A stretch of 64,000 nucleotides of DNA from Myxococcus dinghuensis. Lineage in GTDB: Bacteria; Myxococcota; Myxococcia; Myxococcales; Myxococcaceae. The notes under the pieces were generated by a model that was not told where the DNA came from, ran no database searches, and saw nothing but the letters and a program-made list of their open reading frames with translations. The translations under genes were made by a program, and so were the position numbers. Location: NCBI RefSeq assembly GCF_024198235.1, contig NZ_JAKCFB010000004.1:186001-250000 (forward strand), in the 5' to 3' direction. Of the stretch, positions 15,911-25,468 are shown one piece after another (position 1 is the stretch's first letter; every line of letters begins with the position of its first letter).

Positions 15911-18004
15911 ATGCATGTTCGTCCGTCGTCCCCCGGAGTTCGTCGCACCGTCTTCGCCCTCCTCCTCGCTCCCCTCCTCGCCTGTGGCGAGAAGGCGGAG
16001 AACGCCCCCGAGTTCGCCTCGCAAGCCGCCGCGGTGACCGCGGGGACCCGGCTCATCGGCGCGCAGTCCGGCCGGTGCCTCGACGTGGCCCAGAACAGCC
16101 AGACGCCGGGCCAGGGGCTCCAGGTCTACGACTGCCACGGCGAGGGCAACCAGCGGTTCCTGTTCACCCCCGAGGGCGAGCTGCGCGTGTTCGACGGCGC
16201 CCGGTGCGTCCAGCCCACGAGCGCGACCCCCGATGCCCGCGCGGTCATCGCCGCCTGCACCGGAGAGGCGAACCAGCGGTGGGGCCGCAACGCCAACGGC
16301 ACCGTGGTCCATGCGCCCTCCGGGCTGTGTCTCGACGTGGCCAACCAGGCCACCGCCAACGGCTCCCCGGTGATTGTCTATCATTGCAACGGCCAGACGA
16401 ACCAGCAGTGGACGCTGCCACCCGACACCCAGGCCCCCACCGTCCCCACGGGGCTCGCCTTGTCGAACGTGACGTGCAACTCGGCCACGCTCACGTGGTC
16501 CCCATCCACGGACAACGAGGGGGTCGCCTTCTATGACGTCTACCACGACGGTCAGCTCATGAAGACCGTCTCCGGCGCCACCGTGTCCACCCTGCTCACC
16601 GTGGTCCCCGGTGTGACCTGGGGCCTGTATGTGAATGCGCGGGACGCCGCGGGCAACGTCTCCCAGGGCAGCGCCACGCTCTCCATCACCCCGCCGCAGT
16701 GCCAGGCGGACACCCAGCCTCCCAGCATCCCCACGGGCGTCACCGCCACCGCCCTGGGGACCAGCGTGACGGTGGGCTGGACCGCGTCCACCGACAACGT
16801 GGGCGTGAGCGCCTACGACGTGTTCCGCGGCGGCGTGAAGATCGGCACGGTGGCGGGTTCTCCGCCCGGGACGGCCTTCGTCGACAGCGGCCTCTCGCCG
16901 AACACGACCTACGCCTACGCGGTGCTCGCCCGCGACGCCCAGGCCAACGCCTCCGCGCTCAGCGCGGCGGTGACGGTGACCACGGGGCAGGCCTGCACGA
17001 GCGCCATCTGCTCCGTCGCCCAGGTCGCCACCGACACGGACATTCCCTGGGGCCTGGTGAACCTTCCCGACGGCGCGGTGCTCTACGGCCGCAGGGACGC
17101 GCAGAACCTCGTTCGCCTGGACCCGGTGACGGGCCAGAAGACGTCCGTGGGAACCGTCCCCAACGTGCAGAGCACCGACGGCGAGGGCGGGCTGATGGGG
17201 CTGGCCCTGTCCCCCACCTTCTCCACCGACCGCTGGCTGTACGTGATGCACACCTCTCCCACCGACAACCGCATCGTCCGGCTGCGGTATGAGAACGGCG
17301 CGCTCGACACCGGCTCGCTCCAGGTGCTGCTCCAGGGCATCGGTCGCAACAAGTTCCACAATGGCGGGCGCCTGCGCTTCGGCCCGGATGGGAAGCTCTA
17401 CGCGTCGACCGGGGATGCCCAGAACGGCGCCTACGCACAGGACCTCGCCAACCTCGCTGGCAAGGTGCTCCGACTCAACCCCGACGGCAGCGTCCCGTCC
17501 GACAACCCCTTCGGCAACTACGTGTGGAGCTATGGCCACCGCAACCCGCAGGGGCTCGCGTTCGACTCGCAGGGCCGGCTGTGGGAGCAGGAGTTCGGCA
17601 ACTCGGTGATGGATGAGACGAACCTCATCCAGCGCGGCGGGAACTACGGCTGGCCGAACTGCGAGGGGACGGTGTCCCAGGGCGGCTCGGGCTGCGCGAC
17701 GGCCGGGTACATCGCGCCGAAGCGGACCTACTCCACGGCGGACGGCTCCTGCTCCGGTATCGCGGTGGTCCGCGACGTCCTCTACGTCGCCTGCGCCCGG
17801 GGCTCGCGCCTCTACCGCGAGGTCATCAGCGGCACCGAGCTGACCGACGTGCAGCAGTTCTTCGTCGGCACGTACGGCCGGCTGCGCACCGTCGAGCCGA
17901 CCCTCGACGGCAACCTGTGGCTGACCACCACGAACCAGGGCGACAAGGACAGCATCCCCGACAACAGCAACGAGCGGATCTTCCGCGTCGTGCTCGGGCA
18001 GTAG
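15911..18004 (+). CDS. Ricin-lectin / FN3 / glucose-sorbosone dehydrogenase fusion lipoprotein
   Basis: 697 residues. ATG 15911 was chosen because AGGAG (15898-15902) is properly spaced from it, whereas GTG 15905 would be too close. Signal peptide with lipobox LAPLLAC. Domain order: ricin-B-type trefoil, about 45-175 (SGRCLDV, NQRW, NQQW repeats); two fibronectin III domains, about 178-355; then a six-bladed PQQ-dependent glucose/sorbosone dehydrogenase, 360 to the end. Typical catalytic features are DIPWGL, GEGGLMGLALSP, FHNGG with the catalytic-type His, YGHRNPQGL and GGNYGWPNCEG. It likely oxidises sugars in the periplasm or at the cell surface using PQQ, with the lectin holding it on polysaccharide (inference). 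Confidence 0.85.
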   Translation: MHVRPSSPGVRRTVFALLLAPLLACGEKAENAPEFASQAAAVTAGTRLIGAQSGRCLDVAQNSQTPGQGLQVYDCHGEGNQRFLFTPEGELRVFDGARCVQPTSATPDARAVIAACTGEANQRWGRNANGTVVHAPSGLCLDVANQATANGSPVIVYHCNGQTNQQWTLPPDTQAPTVPTGLALSNVTCNSATLTWSPSTDNEGVAFYDVYHDGQLMKTVSGATVSTLLTVVPGVTWGLYVNARDAAGNVSQGSATLSITPPQCQADTQPPSIPTGVTATALGTSVTVGWTASTDNVGVSAYDVFRGGVKIGTVAGSPPGTAFVDSGLSPNTTYAYAVLARDAQANASALSAAVTVTTGQACTSAICSVAQVATDTDIPWGLVNLPDGAVLYGRRDAQNLVRLDPVTGQKTSVGTVPNVQSTDGEGGLMGLALSPTFSTDRWLYVMHTSPTDNRIVRLRYENGALDTGSLQVLLQGIGRNKFHNGGRLRFGPDGKLYASTGDAQNGAYAQDLANLAGKVLRLNPDGSVPSDNPFGNYVWSYGHRNPQGLAFDSQGRLWEQEFGNSVMDETNLIQRGGNYGWPNCEGTVSQGGSGCATAGYIAPKRTYSTADGSCSGIAVVRDVLYVACARGSRLYREVISGTELTDVQQFFVGTYGRLRTVEPTLDGNLWLTTTNQGDKDSIPDNSNERIFRVVLGQ

Positions 18005-18012
18005 CGAGCCAC

Positions 18013-18045
18013 GTGCCCCCGGGGCCCAGGCGGCACCGGGGGCAC
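18013..18045. terminator. Two-way terminator hairpin between convergent genes
   Basis: Perfect 10-bp stem (18013-18022 with 18036-18045) and 13-base loop between two converging genes, without a T-tract. Confidence 0.55.
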
Positions 18046-18060
18046 GGGAGAAGCCGCCAC

Positions 18061-19383
18061 TCAGGTGACGCGCGCGGACCGTGGGGGCACGGCGTCGGTG
18101 CCCGGCGGCCCGAACGGCGGGTCGAACAGCGCCGGGTCCGACTGGCGGGAGCGGAAGAGGTCGAGGATGTAGTTCATCCGGTGGTCCAGCCGGCTCCAGT
18201 CATCCGCGCCGGAGCCCGCGAGGCTGTCGGGACTCTTGTCGAACTCCGCCAGCAACGCGCGCAGCTCCAGGTTCTCGATGGTGCGCAGGTGCGGGGGGAA
18301 CAGCGTGTCCTCCATGCCGGGTGGCGGCGGAAGGTCGCGTCCCAGTTCCAGGGCGGCGCCCGGCACGACCAGCCGCATCATGTGCTCGGTGGCGAAGCGG
18401 CGGAACGCACCGGCCATGCCGTCCACCACGGGGCGGAGCATCGCGTCCACCACGCCCAGCTTGAGCGCCAGCCAGCCCACGAAGCGCAGGGGGAAGGACA
18501 GCAGGTTGAGGTTCGCCTCGAGGGTCTGCCGCAGGATGTCGTGGAAGGTCTGCTTCACCGGGGCGTCGAGGGCCTGCTCGATTTGAGGCTGGAGCCTGCG
18601 TTGTTCGTGCAGGCCCACCTGGTTGTTGGCCAGGAGCATCAGCTCGGCCTTCTGGTTCGGGTCCGCCTCGAACATGGCCTGCGCGTAGTGACCGAAGGCC
18701 GCCGCGAGCACCGGCTTGTCCGCGGGGAACCCTTCCAGGTACCGCGCGGCCTTGGCCGCGTCGTACCGCGTGTCGCCCTGGAAGGTCGTCACGAAGCGGG
18801 AGAACTCCTGGCCCACCTCCTCGAACACCTTCGTGTTGCCCTCGGAGATGGCCGCGCTGACGCGCTGGAGGGCATCGCTGCCGGCACAGCCGATGTCGCC
18901 CAGGGGGAGCGCGGGCAGGCCCAGCTTGCGCAGCAGGTCGTCCACCTTGGAGAGCGGCCGGGTGACGCTGTCGAGCCGCGCGAGCAGGTCGGTGAAGAAC
19001 CGGGGGAAGTCCTCGCGCCGGATGCTCACCCCGGCTTGCTTCGAGGCCCAGGTCGCGAAGGTGGACCAGTTGGCGTTCTCCATGCCCAGCAATCGCCCCA
19101 CGGCGTGGGACAGGTCCGAGTAGCCCTGCGTCACCGCGTAGTTGCGCGGCACCAGGTCCTTCATGGCGCAGATGGCCCGGACCTCCTCGGGGGATGGGTA
19201 TCCGCCCGGCGCGACGCGCGAGCCCTGGAGAGGAATTGCTGGCGCCTGACCCGCGGCCTGCTGGAGCGAGGCCGCGAGGTCGACGGAGGCCTGGGACTTC
19301 AATTCATTGCGCGCGGGACTCGCGGGCTCCCCGGACTCGGTGGAGCGCTCGGGGACAAGGGAATCGGAGCGGGGAGTCTTCAT
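18061..19383 (-). CDS. Conserved-looking protein of unknown function
   Basis: 440 residues from ATG 19383; upstream frame is open but its composition is not protein-like. After a polar N-terminal 70 residues comes an alpha-helical body with the run GMENANWSTFATWASKQAGV followed by IRREDFPRFFTDLL. I recall this block from myxobacterial hypothetical proteins but cannot name a domain. A proline-rich segment LGRDLPPPPGMEDTLFPPH precedes the C-terminal helices. No signal peptide, no membrane helix, no nucleotide-binding motif. Probably cytoplasmic. Confidence 0.6.
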   Translation of the reverse strand: MKTPRSDSLVPERSTESGEPASPARNELKSQASVDLAASLQQAAGQAPAIPLQGSRVAPGGYPSPEEVRAICAMKDLVPRNYAVTQGYSDLSHAVGRLLGMENANWSTFATWASKQAGVSIRREDFPRFFTDLLARLDSVTRPLSKVDDLLRKLGLPALPLGDIGCAGSDALQRVSAAISEGNTKVFEEVGQEFSRFVTTFQGDTRYDAAKAARYLEGFPADKPVLAAAFGHYAQAMFEADPNQKAELMLLANNQVGLHEQRRLQPQIEQALDAPVKQTFHDILRQTLEANLNLLSFPLRFVGWLALKLGVVDAMLRPVVDGMAGAFRRFATEHMMRLVVPGAALELGRDLPPPPGMEDTLFPPHLRTIENLELRALLAEFDKSPDSLAGSGADDWSRLDHRMNYILDLFRSRQSDPALFDPPFGPPGTDAVPPRSARVT

Positions 19384-19604
19384 CCCCGCATTATCAACGG
19401 AACGCCGAGAGGAATTGACGACCTGCCCCCAGGGGCAGCGGCACGCCGGCGATTGAACCAAGCAGCCCGCACCGCCTCCCCGCACGCGCGAAGGACGACT
19501 GTGATTGTCGGGCATCGGACCGTCATACAACATTGACGACCCATGGCGTGTCCTCTTCCGACGCCTGGGCAAGGATTCGTCGCGCATCCCCCAGAGGAGG
19601 CGAC

Positions 19605-19901
19605 ATGAAGACACTGTCCATGAAGTGGCTGGCTGGCGTTGCGGGACTGCTGCTCGCTGCGGGCTGCGGCCCCGCGGAGGAGACCCCCGAGCAACAACCG
19701 GAGGCGCCGCCCGCTGACGCGAACGTCACCCAGGCGGGGCTCCCGCAATTCCTCACCTGTGTCGGCGCGACGTCGGAGGCCCAGGTCACCTGTGTCACGA
19801 GCTGTGTCGAGACATCGGGGTCGACGATTTTGTGCGTCTTCGAGACGTGCAACCTCGGCATCCCGCTGACCCGCATCATCGCCTGCGCCGGCGAGCTGTG
19901 A
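19605..19901 (+). CDS. Small cysteine-rich lipoprotein
   Basis: 98 residues, with a good Shine-Dalgarno AGAGGAGG before ATG 19605. Signal peptide MKTLSMKWLAGVAGLLLAAGC ends in a lipobox. An acidic Pro/Gln linker leads to a compact module of about 55 residues with six cysteines (FLTCVG, QVTCVTSCVE, ILCVFETCNLG, IIACAG), suggesting three disulfides. It diverges from the gene at 18061-19383 and converges on the next one. Function unknown; a small surface-exposed knotted module is inferred. Confidence 0.65.
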   Translation: MKTLSMKWLAGVAGLLLAAGCGPAEETPEQQPEAPPADANVTQAGLPQFLTCVGATSEAQVTCVTSCVETSGSTILCVFETCNLGIPLTRIIACAGEL

Positions 19902-19944
19902 GCCAGGCGGCCCCCTGAGCCACGGCGACGGCCGGCACCAGCCT

Positions 19945-19980
19945 CGGGCCCACTCCAGCCACCTGGGGTGGGCCCGTTTC
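19945..19980. terminator. Terminator hairpin between convergent genes
   Basis: A 12-bp stem (19945-19956 with 19965-19976, one G-T wobble) with an 8-base loop is followed by TTTC on the plus strand. It serves the small lipoprotein gene and perhaps the opposing gene. Confidence 0.65.
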
Positions 19981-20053
19981 GCTTGGGGGCATCCACGACG
20001 GTGGCGACAGGCACGCCCGGACCGTCGCTCGAGCCGCCGTGGTCGAGGTGGCT

Positions 20054-20743
20054 TCAGCCGCGAGGCGGTGCGCCCTCCGCCTCGTCGTCAACGGCCTGCT
20101 GGGCTTGGAGGTCCGCGAAGACCTTGTCTCCCTGGACGGTTCGCCAGACAGGGAGGAGCTGCTGCGAGCCCAGCACGAAGACGAAGACGAGAAGCGCCAC
20201 GGACTGGCCAGGCGGCGCCCTGCACCCTTGAACACGCAACAGGTGGCCCGCCACCACGGCGAGGAGGACAGCGAAGGGGATGGCCGGGCTCCAGCGGGCC
20301 CAGCGGGCCTGCGCGTCGTCGAGCACCCAGCCTCGCTGCACCAGGGTCCTCTTGAGCGTGGCGATGGCGGGAGCGGCCCGGAGCACGAGGGCCGAGCGAG
20401 TGTTCGCGCCATTCACGATGCCGTCGTAGACCCTGCGCTCGATGAAGGGGGCGTCGTCAGGGACCGGCGCGTGAATCATCAGGCGACCTTCCGAGGAGAT
20501 GGAGAGCGCGCCCCGTCGACACAGCCGCTCCACCGCCACCTCGACGAGTGTCCTGGGCCCCGAGAGGATGGCCACCTCATACGGCCGGGGCCGACGCGGC
20601 AGCGCTCCAGGTCCGCCCGGGAGGTCAGCCGGGGCGAGGCGGAGCACATAACGCAGCCACCTTCCGACGCCCTCACAGGCCAAGACAGCGAGGAGGGAGA
20701 AGAGATGGAAATGCGAGTCCGAACCGCTCCACCCTGCGTCCAT
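20054..20743 (-). CDS. TIGR04222-like membrane protein
   Basis: 229 residues from ATG 20743 (preceded by GGAGG). One hydrophobic segment follows the N-terminus (FHLFSLLAVLACEG), and two more lie near 145-190 (FAVLLAVVAGHLL and SVALLVFVFVLG). The middle part YEVAILSGPRTLVEVAVERLCRRGALSISSEGRL has the layout of the TIGR04222 family, a winged-helix-like cytosolic module between membrane helices. Members are widespread and uncharacterised. The C-terminus is acidic. Confidence 0.6.
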   Translation of the reverse strand: MDAGWSGSDSHFHLFSLLAVLACEGVGRWLRYVLRLAPADLPGGPGALPRRPRPYEVAILSGPRTLVEVAVERLCRRGALSISSEGRLMIHAPVPDDAPFIERRVYDGIVNGANTRSALVLRAAPAIATLKRTLVQRGWVLDDAQARWARWSPAIPFAVLLAVVAGHLLRVQGCRAPPGQSVALLVFVFVLGSQQLLPVWRTVQGDKVFADLQAQQAVDDEAEGAPPRG

Positions 20744-20995
20744 GGTCGAGCCTCCGTCGTTTCTTCTCCCTGTCGTGGGCAAGCGTCCGCCGAAGGTTAC
20801 GACGCGAAGGTGTGACATCGACGTCACGCGCCGGAATGTCCACGAGAAGACACTTCCACCCCCAACACCAAACAGGACTTCCGCGATTCTCACGATAATT
20901 CCAATCCATGCCTGTCTCGGATTCGTACTGATGCCCCGGCAGGCATCGCCTTTCGACAATCCTTGTCGAGACGCGAGTCCGTGAGGAATTCCCAC

Positions 20996-22414
20996 ATGTC
21001 CCGACGAGTCGCGCGAGACCCCAGGGGTCTCGCTCCGCTATTGCCGCGTCTGCTGGCCGTGCTGTGGCTGGGATGTCTGTCGTTGGCCCTGCCCGCCTGG
21101 GCCCAGGAGTTGCCGGCCGAGGGCCCCTCCGTCGCCTTCGCGGGAGTGGACCTGGATGGAGAGGGGCTCCGGGTCCGACTCCAGTGGTCCGAGGACGAAG
21201 TCACGTTTCCGGATTACGCGCTGCTGCTCTCCTATAACGGCAATGGGGAGATCAACGACATCGCGCAACTGTTCCCCGAGCGGGGGACCACCATCGAGTT
21301 GCACCTGCCCAACGCGTTGCGGTCTCCCTGGGAGACCGGGTGGACCCAGAAGCTGGTCGTGGAGTCCCCTTGGACGGGGGAGACGCTGAACGTCCAGTTC
21401 TACGACCTGAAGCTGGACTGCCAGGAGTCGGAGGAGCAATGCGTGCTCGGCGTGGCGCCGGCGTTGGGCACCAACGACCAGGTGGTGCACCTGAGCGCCG
21501 AGTTCGACGAGGCGCTGGCCCTCATCGAGGAGAACCACGCGGAACGGGAGATCGACCTGCTGACGATGGTGTCGGAGGAGGCGCCCCACCTCCGAGGTGA
21601 CGCACTGCTCTATTCGCATCAGGCCCTGAGGCGACTGCCCTACTGGGGGGAGTGTTTCTGCCTCTGGTCGAGCGGGACCTCCCATGCGCCCGCAGGCTTC
21701 GCGTCGCCGATCAGCGAGTCGACCCCCGGGGGGCTCGTCACGGGGACCCGGGGCCCCGGCGCGGTAGGGTCGCTGACCCTCAGGGCCGCGTCGCGCATCG
21801 GCGTCTCCGCCTACCTGGAGGGACACAACGACCTGCGACTCAGGCCGAGTTGCTTCCGGTGGCTCTTCTATTACGACTGGCCCGTGGTGGTGTTCTTCCC
21901 GGGAGGAGGCAGTCGGTCGTGGTTCATCCACTTCCCTCGGCCCATCATTGTTCCCTGCAAGGAGTCGTGCCTCGTGCGGTACGACCACGCGGGACGCATC
22001 AGCGGGAAGTCGTTCGTCGCCTATACGGGTGGCACGGCGGTCGCCACCGCGTTCGTGGAGGCGTTCTACCGCGTCGATGGCGGCGACCAGCTCTATGGCG
22101 TCGCCGACCAGGAGGCCCTCTTCGACGAATCCACCTTCCTCTCCACCTGGTCCGAGCGGGGCACCACGGCATCCATCACGTCCTACGTGGGGGGCTCCGC
22201 CATGAAGACCATTCCGGACTCCAGCTCCGCCGCGAACGCGAGGAATGGCTTCTTCGCCGCCATCCATGGGGAGCCGAACCAGTGCGGAAGTGGCCCCTTC
22301 GGTCATGGCGCCGTCTGGACCCACGGGACCCTCCAGGGCCCCGTGCAGACCCAGAGCCTGCGGCAGAGCGTCCATGACTTCTTCGCGGAGCGAGGGCTCG
22401 ACATCACGCCATAG
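20996..22414 (+). CDS. Secreted protein of unknown function
   Basis: 472 residues. The Sec signal peptide ends LSLALPAWAQ, so the product is released to periplasm or outside rather than lipidated. The start at 20996 has GAGG upstream. Middle region: about six cysteines, including CQESEEQC, GECFCLW and CKESC, and many aromatic residues (RWLFYYDWPVVVFFPGGG). No catalytic pattern or known fold was recognised. A helical segment (FDEALALIEENHAEREIDLL) precedes the beta-rich part. It sits alone between a divergent membrane-protein gene and a convergent lipoprotein gene. Confidence 0.6.
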   Translation: MSRRVARDPRGLAPLLPRLLAVLWLGCLSLALPAWAQELPAEGPSVAFAGVDLDGEGLRVRLQWSEDEVTFPDYALLLSYNGNGEINDIAQLFPERGTTIELHLPNALRSPWETGWTQKLVVESPWTGETLNVQFYDLKLDCQESEEQCVLGVAPALGTNDQVVHLSAEFDEALALIEENHAEREIDLLTMVSEEAPHLRGDALLYSHQALRRLPYWGECFCLWSSGTSHAPAGFASPISESTPGGLVTGTRGPGAVGSLTLRAASRIGVSAYLEGHNDLRLRPSCFRWLFYYDWPVVVFFPGGGSRSWFIHFPRPIIVPCKESCLVRYDHAGRISGKSFVAYTGGTAVATAFVEAFYRVDGGDQLYGVADQEALFDESTFLSTWSERGTTASITSYVGGSAMKTIPDSSSAANARNGFFAAIHGEPNQCGSGPFGHGAVWTHGTLQGPVQTQSLRQSVHDFFAERGLDITP

Positions 22415-22433
22415 CCCACCCGCGAACCCGAAC

Positions 22434-22465
22434 CGGTCCCCGCCAGCGCCCACTGGTGGGGACCG
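22434..22465. terminator. Two-way terminator hairpin between convergent genes
   Basis: 12-bp stem (22434-22445 with 22454-22465, one wobble) with an 8-base loop, in the 68-base gap between converging stop codons. Confidence 0.6.
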
Positions 22466-22482
22466 CGCGCCGGCCTCGACGA

Positions 22483-23877
22483 CTACTGGAAGGTCACCTT
22501 GTTGCTCAGGCGGTAGCAGACGTGGGTGTTCCCCGTGGCTGGGTTGATGGCCACGCTCGGACGGTGGTTGTCCTGTGCCGAGCCCAACTGGGTATAGAGC
22601 CAGTAACCGTCCGCATCCGGCGTGACGACCTCCAACGCGGTCTCCCGTCGCACGGCGAGGGCCGGCCTCCCCAGCGCGAAGTCGATATCCGCCTGACTGA
22701 CGGTGAAGTCCGTCGCGAAGGGCTTCACCGTCGAGTTCGCCAGCGCCGCCGCGGGCGTGATTTCATACATGCCATTGCGGACGCCCGTCGGGCCGCCGCT
22801 CAGCAACACCAACAGGCGCCCGCTCTCGCCCTGGACCATGGGCAACGCGGTGGTATAGGCCTCCAGCGCCGTCGACAGCGTCAGGAGTTCCATGACGCCT
22901 CCTCGCAGCGCGCGCAGGGTGACGCCCGGGCTGGTGACCAGATACAGGGCGCCCGACGCGTCGATGAGCATGTCGGGGGACAAGAAGGACATGGTCGTCG
23001 TACCGAAGGGGGTCGTCAGGCTCCAGACGCCGGGCGCCGTGCGCGTGGCCATCTGCACCGGCTTCCCCGAGGCGTTGATGAGCACGACCGGGCGCCCACC
23101 CTGGGAGGGGTCCAACGCGAGGCGCACCGAGGCGTTGAACGTGTAGGCGACGCCGTCGATGAACTCCCGCCTCCAGGCGTTCCCCACCCGCGTGGCATGG
23201 ACGACCCTCACGGTGCCACCCGCCGAGCTGCCAGGGTTCCCATGGCCCTTGAGGTAGGCGATGTGCGGCGTTCCACTCGCGGGGTCGACCATGAACGAAG
23301 CGCTATAGATGTAGCCTTCGTCTTCCTTGAACCCGGGGCCGTCGACCTGCTCCGTCCTCCACGTCGTGCCGTCCCAGGCGCCGTACCACAACGTCCGGTG
23401 GGTCTCGTTGGCGTAGACCACGTGGCCGGCCCCCGAGAGGTCGAACTCGAGCTTGCAGTCACTCGTCGTGTCGCTCCCCGAGGGAATGACGACGGGCCCG
23501 AGCGAGGAGGCCACCACGCTGAACTGGAACCGGCCCTCGGCCTTCTTCCCGGACTCCGTCTCGACCGAGACGACGAGCGACGCGACACCCGCCGTGGGGA
23601 GCCGCCACGCGACCCGGTCCGCGTCCGGCTCCACCGCCCCCGCGTCCGTGCTCCAACGGACCGACTTGAAGCGCTCGCCCGCCACGGCGAGCCGGAACGT
23701 CTCCACCGTCCCCTCGACATAGGGCCCGCTCCCGCCCTCGCGCTCGATGAGCAGCGCCACCTCCCCGCCGACATGCGAGTCGATGACCTCCGCGGACCTC
23801 GGCGCCTCGTCACACGCGGGAACCAGCACCAGGCTCCCCAGCAGCAGCGCCCACGACACCATTCGCTTCTTCGACAT
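22483..23877 (-). CDS. Propeller-type lipoprotein of unknown function
   Basis: 464 residues. Signal peptide MSKKRMVSWALLLGSLVLVPAC with lipobox. About 110 residues of beta-sandwich-like sequence (FRLAVAGERFKSVRWSTDAG, LVVSVETESGKKAEG) are followed by repeated units of about 45 residues such as LWYGAWDGTTWRTEQVDGPG, VVHATRVGNAWRREFIDG and MATRTAPGVWSLTTPFG. This is the layout of an exported propeller. No active-site pattern was recognised. The final unit SVAINPATGNTHVCYRLSN resembles an Asp-box-like turn. Confidence 0.65.
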   Translation of the reverse strand: MSKKRMVSWALLLGSLVLVPACDEAPRSAEVIDSHVGGEVALLIEREGGSGPYVEGTVETFRLAVAGERFKSVRWSTDAGAVEPDADRVAWRLPTAGVASLVVSVETESGKKAEGRFQFSVVASSLGPVVIPSGSDTTSDCKLEFDLSGAGHVVYANETHRTLWYGAWDGTTWRTEQVDGPGFKEDEGYIYSASFMVDPASGTPHIAYLKGHGNPGSSAGGTVRVVHATRVGNAWRREFIDGVAYTFNASVRLALDPSQGGRPVVLINASGKPVQMATRTAPGVWSLTTPFGTTTMSFLSPDMLIDASGALYLVTSPGVTLRALRGGVMELLTLSTALEAYTTALPMVQGESGRLLVLLSGGPTGVRNGMYEITPAAALANSTVKPFATDFTVSQADIDFALGRPALAVRRETALEVVTPDADGYWLYTQLGSAQDNHRPSVAINPATGNTHVCYRLSNKVTFQ

Positions 23878-24119
23878 TCTCAGGACTCCTCCCCGCTCAC
23901 GGGGCTCCGCGACAGCGAAGCCGCGAGCAGGCTACGAGGACGTCTGACATTGCCGGCGCCTGGGTAATACCCACACCGGGGCACGAACATCATGCAACGC
24001 GAAGCCCCGCCCTCCCGACGCAATGAAACGCAAGAACAGCGGGCGGACGGGACTCCGCGCAAGGTCTGCGCCGCCTGACTCGACGAGGACCGCAGCGGCG
24101 GCGACGTCGTGGACCGCGC

Positions 24120-24995
24120 TCACGAAGGGACGATGATGTCGAGCCACTCCCCATGGACCTGCGAAGGCGCGCCCTCCAGCAGGAACTCGCGCACGGACCG
24201 CTCGAAGTCCCGCCAGACGCGCCCCACGAGGTCATCCAGCCAGTTCTCCTGACTGAAGGCCCACAGGAGCCCCGCGGCGTGGAGCGCGGGGGCCCCCTGC
24301 GCGACAGCGAGGATGACGGTGAGGGTATGGCTCTCCGCGCCCGGACCGGGGTTGTGCACGGGCGCATCCAATCGCCAGCGCGCCTCGGTGGCCCCCCGCA
24401 CCTCGGCCGCCACGCAGGTCCTGACCGCGTCGTGCCGGTAGGGAGAAGGATTCGCCGCCCCGTAGTGCTCCGCCACGACCTCTTGCACCGCGCGCGCCTG
24501 GGGCAGCGGCTCCACCCGCCCGAACCGGAGCAGGGGCTCCAACTGCAGCGTGCCACCCACGGCCTCGACGGCCTTCACCTCCGAACGGCGTCCGGGCCGC
24601 ACCGCGAGCAGGCGATACGCGTCCGGACGTGCCTCGTCGGTGTAGAACTCCAGGAGGCACTCGACGCGCGCGAAGCCCTGCCGCCGCTTCGGGAGGAGCG
24701 ACAGGACGAACTCCACCCGCCACGGGGAGAACCCTTCCGGACACGAGACGTCCGCGCCTCCGTACGGCGTCACCGTCACCTCGCGGTGGAACGACACCAG
24801 GTCGGAGGTGGCCTCCTTGCGCAGCGCGAGGAACGACTGTTTCAGCCAGGTCGCCGCCTCGGGAGTCTCGAGCCGGCCACTCCTCAGGAAGGCGTCATGG
24901 ACGGCGGCATCCCAGAGGTCCATGACGTCCAGCGGGGGATGCGCCATCAGGAAGCGGTCGAGCGGCGCGGACCTCGACTCTCGGGGATTGGACAC
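24120..24995 (-). CDS. Cytoplasmic-looking protein of unknown function
   Basis: 291 residues from GTG 24995, which has GAGGAG at proper spacing. No signal peptide or membrane helix. The sequence is mixed alpha/beta with a beta-rich centre (VEFVLSLLPKRRQGFARVEC, LLEFYTDEARPDAYRLLAVRPG) and a helical C-terminus (WLDDLVGRVWRDFERSVREF). No family recognised. The small lipoprotein gene upstream (25082-25468) is on the same strand, 86 bases away, so cotranscription is possible. Confidence 0.55.
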   Translation of the reverse strand: MSNPRESRSAPLDRFLMAHPPLDVMDLWDAAVHDAFLRSGRLETPEAATWLKQSFLALRKEATSDLVSFHREVTVTPYGGADVSCPEGFSPWRVEFVLSLLPKRRQGFARVECLLEFYTDEARPDAYRLLAVRPGRRSEVKAVEAVGGTLQLEPLLRFGRVEPLPQARAVQEVVAEHYGAANPSPYRHDAVRTCVAAEVRGATEARWRLDAPVHNPGPGAESHTLTVILAVAQGAPALHAAGLLWAFSQENWLDDLVGRVWRDFERSVREFLLEGAPSQVHGEWLDIIVPS

Positions 24996-25081
24996 ACGGC
25001 TCCTCGCTCGGCCCCGCCTGGATACAGCCAGGGGGCGCGGCGCGCCACACCGGCGCGCCGCTGGAACGACCTCGCCCCTGA

Positions 25082-25468
25082 CTATTCCTCGATGGGGCAG
25101 TTCTGCATGCACTCGTCGTGACGGCCGAAGCAGACGAGCATGTGCACCGTGCCGGCGCGCAGGCAGGCGTTGAGCCGCGTGTCGCACGCGTCCGAGCACG
25201 CGCTGGCCGCGCGCACGGGATAGCAGAAGGTCTCCTCGCACAGCGCGCGGGCATCCTCGCACTCCTGCGCGGCTTCGGGCGTCTGCGCGCGTGACCGACA
25301 CCGCACGTAGAGCCACGAGCAGTCGCTACAGGCCTGGGCCGTGACTTCGCCGCGCTCACCGCCGGTGGAGGGAGCCGCCCCGGGCTCCACCTCGTCGATT
25401 CCCGCACCACAACCCGTCAACAGCCCCGCGACCAACATGATGCTCATGACCAGGGTCTTCACCTGCAT
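25082..25468 (-). CDS. Cysteine-rich lipoprotein
   Basis: 128 residues. Signal peptide MQVKTLVMSIMLVAGLLTGC with lipobox LLTGC. The mature protein has about twelve cysteines in pairs (ACSDCSW, VRC, QECEDARALCEETFC, SACSDACDTRLNAC, LVCFGRHDEC, QNCPIEE) spaced as in helical, disulfide-laced modules. Such modules are frequent on the myxobacterial surface. Divergent from the membrane protein at 25708. Function unknown. Confidence 0.7.
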   Translation of the reverse strand: MQVKTLVMSIMLVAGLLTGCGAGIDEVEPGAAPSTGGERGEVTAQACSDCSWLYVRCRSRAQTPEAAQECEDARALCEETFCYPVRAASACSDACDTRLNACLRAGTVHMLVCFGRHDECMQNCPIEE

